Positions 58,398 to 64,000 of a DNA stretch of 64,000 bases are shown here, piece after piece. Location: the NCBI RefSeq assembly GCF_001758785.1, contig NZ_LROM01000047.1, positions 1-64,000 of the forward strand, given 5' to 3'. The stretch is from Duganella phyllosphaerae. GTDB taxonomy: Bacteria; Pseudomonadota; Gammaproteobacteria; Burkholderiales; Burkholderiaceae_D. Each line of letters starts with the position of its first letter. The stretch's first letter is position 1. Under the pieces are notes generated by a model. That model saw only the letters and a list, made by a program, of their open reading frames with translations, had not been told where the DNA came from and made no database searches. A program made the position numbers and the translations under genes.

Positions 58398-58832
58398 ATG
58401 CGCACCTGTACATTTCGCACTGGCATGCTGATACTGCTTGCCGGCGCCCTTCACTGCAACACCCACGCCACCGAGCTGGTGTACCAAGCCGTGAACCCGT
58501 CCTTCGGCGGCTATCCGGCCAACGGCCAGCACCTGCTGGCGCTGGCCACCGCCACCAACAAGCACGTGGACAAGGGCGGCCTTGGTTACTCGTCGCTGCT
58601 CGACCAGTCGCCGCTGGCGCAGTTCAACCAGACACTGGAACGCACGGTGCTCTCGCAGCTGGCGTCGGCCGCCACGTCCAAGCTCACCGGCCCCGATGGC
58701 AAGCTGCTGCCGGGCACCTTCCAGACGTCGAACTTCACCATCACCGTCACCGACCTGGGCGGCGGCATGTTGCGCATTACCACCGTCGATAAAACCACCG
58801 GCACGTCCACCTCGTTCGAGGTGTCGCAATGA
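58398..58832 (+). CDS. csgF: Curli assembly/nucleation component CsgF
   Basis: 144 residues, with AAGGAG upstream and a signal peptide. The mature start TELVYQAVNPSFGGYPANG is the CsgF hallmark (VNPSFGG), the part that inserts into the CsgG pore; the C-terminal DLGGGMLRITTVDKTTG is also typical. CsgF couples secretion to nucleation of curli fibres outside the cell. Its stop overlaps the csgG start by four bases. Confidence 0.93.
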   Translation: MRTCTFRTGMLILLAGALHCNTHATELVYQAVNPSFGGYPANGQHLLALATATNKHVDKGGLGYSSLLDQSPLAQFNQTLERTVLSQLASAATSKLTGPDGKLLPGTFQTSNFTITVTDLGGGMLRITTVDKTTGTSTSFEVSQ

Positions 58833-59752
58833 AGCCGCGTGCAATTATCGTGCTGCTGGCCGTGGCGCTGGCCGGCGCCGGCTGCGCCATCTCGCACCCG
58901 CCGTCAACGCCGCGCGACGAGGCCGGATCGGTGGCGCAACTGGCCACGCTCACCGCCGCCAGCCGCGACCTGCTGCAACTGCCGTTGCCGAAGGGCAAGA
59001 TTGCCGTGGCCGTGTACGGCATCCGCGACCAGACCGGCCAGTACAAGCCGTCGCCGGACAGCTCGTTTTCCACCGCCGTCACCCAGGGCGCTTCGTCGCT
59101 GCTGGTCAAGGCGCTGAAGGACTCGGGCTGGTTCGTGCCGGTGGAGCGCGAGAACCTGCAGAACCTGCTCACCGAACGCAAGATCGTGCGCGCCCTGGAA
59201 ATGCCGCAACCGGCCGACACGCCGCCGGTGCAAATGCCGCCGCTGCTCGCTGCCTCGGTGCTGATCGAAGGCGGTATCGTCGCCTACGAAAGCAATGTGC
59301 GCACCGGCGGCGCGGGCGCGCGCTTTCTCGGCATCGGCATGTCGTCGCAGTACCGGGTGGACCAGGTCACCGTCAACCTGCGCACGGTCGATATTCGCGG
59401 CGGCCAGATCCTGCAAAGCGTTTCCACCACCAAGACCATTTATTCGTACGAGCTGCATCCGAGCCTTTTCAAGTTCGTCAGCGTGAAGGACCTGGTGGAA
59501 GTGGAAGCGGGCATGACCCGCAACGAACCGGCGCAGCTGTGCGTGAGCGAAGCGATCGCCGCCGCGCTGGGCCACCTGATCGTGCAGGGCGTGCGCGAGC
59601 AGCACTGGGCGCTGGCCGACCCGGCCCAGTGGTCGAACCCGGTGGTGCAGCGCTACGCCGGCGAGCACCTGGCTGCCCATGCCCCGCCTGCTGCGACTGC
59701 CCCTGCCCCTGCCCCTGCACCCATTACAGAACCACAGCGTTTCACCCCGTAG
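58829..59752 (+). CDS. csgG: Curli secretion channel lipoprotein CsgG
   Basis: 307 residues. Lipoprotein signal with lipobox AGAGC (Cys 19). Strong CsgG features: KIAVAVYGIRDQTGQYK, WFVPVERENLQNLLTERKI, LIEGGIVAYESNVRTGG and VSTTKTIYSYELHPSLF, including the pore-loop region near YKPSPDSSFSTAVTQGA. It forms the nonameric outer-membrane pore through which curlins leave. An Ala/Pro-rich C-terminal tail is extra. The first curlin-repeat gene follows after 26 bp. Confidence 0.96.
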   Translation: MKPRAIIVLLAVALAGAGCAISHPPSTPRDEAGSVAQLATLTAASRDLLQLPLPKGKIAVAVYGIRDQTGQYKPSPDSSFSTAVTQGASSLLVKALKDSGWFVPVERENLQNLLTERKIVRALEMPQPADTPPVQMPPLLAASVLIEGGIVAYESNVRTGGAGARFLGIGMSSQYRVDQVTVNLRTVDIRGGQILQSVSTTKTIYSYELHPSLFKFVSVKDLVEVEAGMTRNEPAQLCVSEAIAAALGHLIVQGVREQHWALADPAQWSNPVVQRYAGEHLAAHAPPAATAPAPAPAPITEPQRFTP

Positions 59753-59778
59753 CACCCAACCAACCAAAGGAGACTGTC

Positions 59779-60747
59779 ATGAGAACCACCATCATTTCCG
59801 GCGCCGTTGCCGCCGCCCTGAGCCTGATGTGCGTGCTGCAACCGGCCACCGCGCAAAGCAACCGCGCCACGCTGAGCCAGAACGGCGCCAACAACCTGGC
59901 CAACATCGAGCAAATGGCCAGCGCCCAGAACGCCATCGCAACCGTCACCCAGACCGGCAATAACAATACCGTGGGCACGCCCGGTGGCGCAGCAGGCATC
60001 ATGCAAACCAATTCGCAGAACGTCACCGCCACCATCAACCAGAACGGCAACGCCAACCAGGCCGCCGTGGCGCAGGACGACGTGCAGAACAGCACGGCGG
60101 CCTTCACCCAGCTGGGCAACAACAACCAGGTGGTGGCCCGCCAGGAAGCGGTGACCACCGCCAACATCAGCGCGCGCCAGGACGGTACCAGCAACTTCGC
60201 GGAGTTCGCGCAGTTCGAGGTGGCGACCGGCACCGTGAACACGCGCCAGGTGGGCACGGACAACGAGCTGTCGGTGCGGCAGGAACGCGCCACCAACACC
60301 TCGCCGGTGGTTGAGCAGCAAGGCACGGCCAACGTGGCCAATGTCCAGCAAGTGCTCGACTACGCTTCGAACCCTTCCATTTACCAGAATGGCATGCGCA
60401 ACGAAGCCAACATGGTGCAGAACAACGCCCGTGAGACCCAGAACATGACGGTGCGTCAGACCGGCATGGACAACCGCGCCACCGTCAGCAACAGCGGCAT
60501 GCGCAACAATTCGATCGTCACCCAGACCGGCAACAACAACCTGGCGACCGTCAACAAGACCCAGAACTTCAACGAATCGGAGATCCGCCAACTCGGCAAC
60601 CTGAACACCGCTACCATTACCCAGGCCGGCACCGCAATGACCGCCGCACAACCGAACGTGGCCATGATCATGCAGTTGGGTAACAACGGCAATGCCGCCC
60701 TCGCCCAGACCGGCGGCAACAACCGCGCGACCATCGTACAACGTTGA
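59779..60747 (+). CDS. Curlin-repeat amyloid subunit (CsgA/CsgB-like) 1
   Basis: 322 residues from ATG at 59779 with AGGAGA upstream; a longer upstream frame is the shadow of csgG. Signal peptide ending ATA, then a body of repeats with the curlin pattern N-x-A-x(5)-Q-x-G-x-x-N (NRATLSQNGANNLANIEQ, TVTQTGNNNTVG, FTQLGNNNQVVARQ, TVRQTGMDNRATV). More than a dozen repeats, several with degenerate linkers. It ends NNRATIVQR; a basic C terminus recalls CsgB, the nucleator, but the assignment between CsgA and CsgB is not certain. Much larger than E. coli CsgA or CsgB (~151 residues). Confidence 0.88.
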   Translation: MRTTIISGAVAAALSLMCVLQPATAQSNRATLSQNGANNLANIEQMASAQNAIATVTQTGNNNTVGTPGGAAGIMQTNSQNVTATINQNGNANQAAVAQDDVQNSTAAFTQLGNNNQVVARQEAVTTANISARQDGTSNFAEFAQFEVATGTVNTRQVGTDNELSVRQERATNTSPVVEQQGTANVANVQQVLDYASNPSIYQNGMRNEANMVQNNARETQNMTVRQTGMDNRATVSNSGMRNNSIVTQTGNNNLATVNKTQNFNESEIRQLGNLNTATITQAGTAMTAAQPNVAMIMQLGNNGNAALAQTGGNNRATIVQR

Positions 60748-60816
60748 TCGTTAGCGTTACCGCAGGGAGTTCCTTATCCGGGACTTCCTGCCCATCCAAC
60801 ATTTTCGGGGAACAAG

Positions 60817-61548
60817 ATGAGAACCAATTTGAACGCTGTCCTCGTGGCAGCCATGCTGAACCTGGTGCTGGTCGCGGGCCAGGCAGCGCAGGCCGATGAT
60901 GCAATCTCGACAGTTGTGCAGAACGGCGCCGGCAACCTGGCGGCAGTGGTGCAGGAACAGACTATCTCGAGCACCTCGGCGGCAGTGACCCAGCTCGGCA
61001 CCGGCAACAGCGCATCCGTCTTCCAGCAATCGACCATGATCACCGGCGCCGAGGTCGAGCAGGCCGGCACCGGCAACCAAGCCACCACCTATCAGCGCGA
61101 TACCGGCTTGTCGGACATCGTCGCGCGCCAGCAAGGCACCAACAATTCCGCCACGCTGTCCCAGGTGTCGGTATTCCCGTTCCTGATACAAACCAGCCAG
61201 AAAGGCACGGACAACGCCATCGTCATCACTGAAAGCATCGGCGGCTTTGCCGGTCCGGTTGTCACCCAGGAAGGCACCGGCAACCACGCCAACGTGCTGC
61301 AGTTCGACGATTACTACTCGGGCATCAAGATCGACCAGCAGGGTTTGCGCAACCGGGCGGACCTGGCACAGGTCGGTGCGTACATGACCGACGGCATGTC
61401 GATCACCCAGCATGGCGCCGACAACCGCGCCACCGTCGCCAATACCGGCCAGTCCAACAGCATGAGCGTGACGCAGCTGGGCAACGGGGCCATTGCCAGC
61501 GCCAGCCTGTCCGGCAATGGCAACCAGGGCGTCATTCTGCAACACTGA
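60817..61548 (+). CDS. Curlin-repeat amyloid subunit 2
   Basis: 243 residues, GGGGAACAAG before the ATG. Signal peptide, mature start ADDAISTVVQNGAGNLAAVVQ. About nine curlin repeats (AAVTQLGTGNSASVFQQ, VEQAGTGNQATTYQR, VVTQEGTGNHANVLQ, SITQHGADNRATV, SVTQLGNGAIASA), ending QGVILQH. The repeat spacing is irregular, including insertions rich in Phe and Ile (VFPFLIQTS). Probably a structural or minor curli subunit. It lies 69 bp after subunit 1. Confidence 0.86.
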   Translation: MRTNLNAVLVAAMLNLVLVAGQAAQADDAISTVVQNGAGNLAAVVQEQTISSTSAAVTQLGTGNSASVFQQSTMITGAEVEQAGTGNQATTYQRDTGLSDIVARQQGTNNSATLSQVSVFPFLIQTSQKGTDNAIVITESIGGFAGPVVTQEGTGNHANVLQFDDYYSGIKIDQQGLRNRADLAQVGAYMTDGMSITQHGADNRATVANTGQSNSMSVTQLGNGAIASASLSGNGNQGVILQH

Positions 61549-61567
61549 TCCCGCCATCGGAGACCAT

Positions 61568-61777
61568 ATGACGAACCAGCCGTTTGCCAGCGTGATTGCC
61601 AGCGCCGCCGAAGTCAGTGAAGGCCTCATCACCCACGTCGGCGCTCGCAATGTCGCCACCACCGGGCAGCGCGGCACCGACCATCGCTTCAAGCTGACCC
61701 AGGCCACAACGGCAACTGCGGCAACCGCGGCAACATCGTCCAGCGCTGATTTTCCACCACCCCAGGAGCTATCATGA
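61568..61777 (+). pseudogene. Short curlin-repeat gene with an apparent one-base deletion
   Basis: The frame from ATG 61568 (GGAG upstream) encodes 69 residues without a signal peptide. It starts with two curlin-like repeats (LITHVGARNVATTGQRGTDH, RFKLTQ) but then continues in an Ala/Thr-rich non-curlin tail and stops at 61777, overlapping the next gene start. If one G is added at about 61702 (CAGGCC to CAGGGCC), the frame continues as GHNGNCGNRGNIVQR and stops at 61749, with the same IVQR ending as subunit 1. So this looks like a frameshifted minor subunit, or a sequencing error. Confidence 0.7.
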
Positions 61778-62733
61778 AACCACCCCTCCCCGCCTGTAGT
61801 GCAGCGCTGCTGGTCACGCTGTGCCAGCTGTGCACCGCCCAGGATGTCAACAACGCCAGCGCCAGCCAGAAGGGCGTCGGCAACCGCGCCTACATCGCCC
61901 AGACCGATAACGGCGACGGCGTCTATGCCGTGGTGGTCCAGAACGGCAACAACAACCTGGTGGGCAACCCGGACAGCCAGAGCGGCGGCGTGCGGCAATA
62001 CGAAGCGACCGACCTGCGCCTGGAAATCAGCCAGACCGGCGGCGCCAACCGCGCCGCTGGCACCCAGCGCAGTGGCCAGCGCACCTGGTTCCTGCTCGAG
62101 CAAACGGGCGCAGCCAACGTCAGCGCCATCCGGCAGGACGAGACCTACGAGACAGTTTCGCGCGTGGTGCAGGCAGGCGCCAACAACCGGGTCGATGCCG
62201 ACGCCGCCAACACCCTGACCAACGGTTTTACCGCGCGGCAGACGGGCGACGACAACACCCTTAGCGTGTTCAACCGCCTCAACGGTTTTTCCAATTCCTA
62301 TACGGACCAGAACGGCATAGCCAACCTGATCAGCATCGAGCAACGTTCTTCCGGCTACACTTTTTACGACCTTGCCCAGTTTGGCGAAAGCAACCGGGTT
62401 ACCGCCCTGAGCGGCGACGCCATGGTGACCCGCTACGCCATCACCCAGAACGGCATCGAGAATATCGCCACCACCCGCACCATTGCAGAAGGTAGTACAG
62501 GCAACCTGATCCAGATGGGCGAACGCAATGCCGCGACCACCGAGCAGGCGGGCAGCGACAGCAGCTACGCCATCACCCAGAGCGGCACGCTGAATACGGC
62601 GTCGCTGCTTCAGAACGGCATCATTGCGACAGAAGCAAGCAACCAGGCCACCATCAGGCAAAACGGCCAGCGGCTGAACGCCAGCATGACGCAAACCGGC
62701 GGCGGCAACCAAGGGGTCATCGCCCAGCAATAA
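61774..62733 (+). CDS. Curlin-repeat amyloid subunit 3
   Basis: 319 residues; AGGAG before the ATG, whose first bases overlap the stop of the short frameshifted gene. Signal peptide ending CTA. At least ten curlin repeats, some highly degenerate (SASQKGVGNRAYIAQ, VVQNGNNNLVG, EISQTGGANRAAGTQ, ATIRQNGQRLNASMTQ), ending GNQGVIAQQ. Repeats in the middle carry Tyr/Phe-rich loops (GYTFYDLAQF). Last gene of the curli cluster in this window. Confidence 0.86.
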   Translation: MKPPLPACSAALLVTLCQLCTAQDVNNASASQKGVGNRAYIAQTDNGDGVYAVVVQNGNNNLVGNPDSQSGGVRQYEATDLRLEISQTGGANRAAGTQRSGQRTWFLLEQTGAANVSAIRQDETYETVSRVVQAGANNRVDADAANTLTNGFTARQTGDDNTLSVFNRLNGFSNSYTDQNGIANLISIEQRSSGYTFYDLAQFGESNRVTALSGDAMVTRYAITQNGIENIATTRTIAEGSTGNLIQMGERNAATTEQAGSDSSYAITQSGTLNTASLLQNGIIATEASNQATIRQNGQRLNASMTQTGGGNQGVIAQQ

Positions 62734-62792
62734 TTCCCCTTCCCATCCTGGCGGCCGCACTGTTGCAGCGGTCACCAGCACGTTTTCCATTT

Positions 62793-62834
62793 ATATCGTA
62801 AGATCACGATATTGACATCGTAAAAAGACGATAT
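62793..62834. promoter_or_regulatory. Two copies of the operator ATATCGT-N6-ACGATAT before the ArsR-type gene
   Basis: Copy 1: ATATCGT-AAGATC-ACGATAT (62793-62812), perfect seven-base arms. Copy 2: ACATCGT-AAAAAG-ACGATAT (62815-62834), arms matching except one base; it runs into the ATG at 62833. Centre-to-centre spacing is 22 bp. The layout suggests tight autorepression by the encoded regulator, which would block transcription and translation initiation. Confidence 0.8.
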
Positions 62835-63123
62835 GGATATCGACGCGATCCACAAAGCCCTGGCCAATCCCACGCGGCGCCAGATCCTGGCGTGGCTGAA
62901 GGACCCCGAGCAGTTCTTTCCGACCCAGTCGCATCCGTTCAGCAATGGCGTGTGCGCGGGCCAGATCGACCAGCGCGTGGGGCTGTCGCAGTCTACCGTG
63001 TCGGCCCACCTGGCGATCTTGCTCAAGGCGGGGCTGATTACGTCGCACCGCGTGGGCCAGTGGAATTATTTTCAACGTGATGAAGCCACGATCCGGGCTT
63101 TCATCGACCAAATGACCTTATAA
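62833..63123 (+). CDS. ArsR-family transcriptional repressor
   Basis: 96 residues. The winged-helix pattern of ArsR proteins is clear: IHKALANPTRRQILAWLKD, QIDQRVGLSQSTVSAHLAIL (recognition helix), KAGLITSHRVGQWNYFQRDE. No clear metal-binding CxC motif is seen; one Cys lies in GVCAGQ. It has two operators overlapping its start, and an Old Yellow Enzyme gene starts 9 bp later, so it probably controls an oxidoreductase induced by electrophiles (inference). Confidence 0.88.
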   Translation: MDIDAIHKALANPTRRQILAWLKDPEQFFPTQSHPFSNGVCAGQIDQRVGLSQSTVSAHLAILLKAGLITSHRVGQWNYFQRDEATIRAFIDQMTL

Positions 63124-63132
63124 AGGAAACAC

Positions 63133-64000
63133 ATGCCTACTCTCTTCGACCCGATCACCATTGGCGACCTGACCCTGAAAAACCGCATCGTCATGGCCCC
63201 GCTCACCCGCGCCCGCGCCGTTGGCGGCAACCGCGTGCCGAACGCCCTGATGGCCGAGTACTACGTGCAACGCTCCAGCGCCGGCCTGATACTGTCGGAG
63301 GCCACCTCGGTCACCCCGCAAGGCGTGGGCTATGCCGATACGCCGGGCCTGTGGTCCGACGAGCAGGTGGAAGGCTGGAAACAGGTAACTGCGGCCGTGC
63401 ACGCCGCTGGCGGCGTGATCTTCGCCCAGCTGTGGCACGTGGGCCGCATCTCCGACCCGAGCCTGTTGAACGGCGACGCCCCGGTGGCGCCAAGCGCGAT
63501 CGCGGCCGAAGGCCACGTCAGCCTGCTGCGCCCGATGCGCCCTTACCCGGTGCCGCGCGCGCTGGACACCGAAGAGCTGGCCGGCGTGGTGGCCGCCTAT
63601 AAACTGGGCGCGGAAAACGCCAGGAAGGCCGGCTTCGACGGCGTGGAAATCCACGGCGCCAACGGCTACCTGCTCGACCAGTTCCTGCAAGACAAAACCA
63701 ACCAGCGCACCGACAACTACGGCGGCCCGATTGAAAACCGCGCGCGCCTGATGCTGGAAGTGACCGACGCCTGCATCGCGGTGTGGGGCGCCGACCGCGT
63801 GGGCATGCACCTGGCGCCACGCCGCGACGCGCACGACATGGGCGACTCCGACCCGGCAGCCACCTTCGGCTACGTGGCGCGCGAGCTGGCCAAGCGCAAG
63901 ATCGCTTTCATCTGCGCGCGTGAAGCCGTGGGCGAAGACAGCCTGGGCCCGCTGTTGAAGAAGGAATTCGGCGGCGTGTACATCGCCAACGAAAGCCTGG
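63133..64000 (+). CDS. Old Yellow Enzyme-type alkene reductase (NemA-like), partial at right edge
   Basis: At least 289 residues, cut by the window end; the family is usually ~360. Starts with AAAGGAAACAC before the ATG. Signatures: FDPITIGDLTLKNRIVMAPL, TSVTPQGVGY, FAQLWHVGR, the His-x-x-Asn pair in EIHGANGYLLDQFLQD and NQRTDNYGGPIENRARL. These FMN enzymes reduce activated C=C bonds with NAD(P)H. It follows the ArsR-type gene and is probably co-expressed with it. Confidence 0.95.
   Translation, partial: MPTLFDPITIGDLTLKNRIVMAPLTRARAVGGNRVPNALMAEYYVQRSSAGLILSEATSVTPQGVGYADTPGLWSDEQVEGWKQVTAAVHAAGGVIFAQLWHVGRISDPSLLNGDAPVAPSAIAAEGHVSLLRPMRPYPVPRALDTEELAGVVAAYKLGAENARKAGFDGVEIHGANGYLLDQFLQDKTNQRTDNYGGPIENRARLMLEVTDACIAVWGADRVGMHLAPRRDAHDMGDSDPAATFGYVARELAKRKIAFICAREAVGEDSLGPLLKKEFGGVYIANESL

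Noticed and set aside
59779-62733. CRISPR array or tandem DNA repeats
   Set aside because: The repetition is at protein level (curlin motifs) with variable spacing and no identical DNA repeats with spacers.

Overview
The window is GC-rich (mostly about 65-70% by eye) and gene-dense, and looks like the chromosome of a betaproteobacterium of the Oxalobacteraceae type (Massilia, Duganella or Janthinobacterium-like). This rests on gene content and order: recC-recB-recD, a type II cellulose locus (bcsRQABC divergent from bcsEFG), a curli locus (csgEFG plus curlin subunits), a two-partner-secretion adhesin and four histidine kinases. No rRNA, tRNA, CRISPR array, transposase or prophage block was seen. 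Species cannot be named from sequence reading alone.

Layout. 1-5956 (minus): the 5' part of a very large haemagglutinin-like exoprotein with YDG/MBG-type repeats (runs off the left edge), a Sel1-repeat protein and a secreted protein with a phage-tail-collar domain. 6249-15461 (minus): recC, recB and recD with overlapping ends. 15511-18462 (minus): a CHASE-PAS hybrid histidine kinase. 18573-28334 (minus): bcsR, bcsQ, bcsA, bcsB and bcsC, tightly coupled and without bcsZ. 28649-32145 (plus): bcsE, bcsF, bcsG. Together these two units encode a c-di-GMP-controlled cellulose synthase/exporter and the phosphoethanolamine modification machinery. 32212-46266: a cytosolic kinase with three receivers, an M1 aminopeptidase, a YceI-like lipoprotein, a LysE exporter, a 7TMR-DISM hybrid kinase, an MFS pump, and a LysR regulator divergent from azoR and pirin.

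46385-52766 is the accessory-looking part. A protein with an N-terminal winged-helix-like segment fused to a DUF1906 glycoside-hydrolase-like domain is encoded divergently from a 1088-residue protein combining an OmpR-type winged helix, a STAND NTPase, a transmembrane segment and a helical repeat region. The last ~435 residues of that protein and the small protein whose start overlaps its stop are strikingly AT-rich (about 32% GC in sampled lines), whereas the NTPase half and the next gene (an M14-type metal hydrolase) have host-like GC. This internal mosaic is the best candidate for an undescribed sensor/effector system.

52763-57781: a SugE/Gdx exporter, a DUF1304 protein, an ACS-type MFS transporter behind three palindromes, a response regulator/RsbRD-type kinase pair sharing one palindrome type with the transporter, and a conserved membrane protein. 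57975-62733: csgE, csgF, csgG and four curlin-repeat genes, one of which carries an apparent one-base deletion. The window ends with an ArsR-type repressor behind two operator copies and the start of an Old Yellow Enzyme gene. Cellulose, curli, the TPS adhesin and the sensory kinases suggest a biofilm- and surface-oriented lifestyle.
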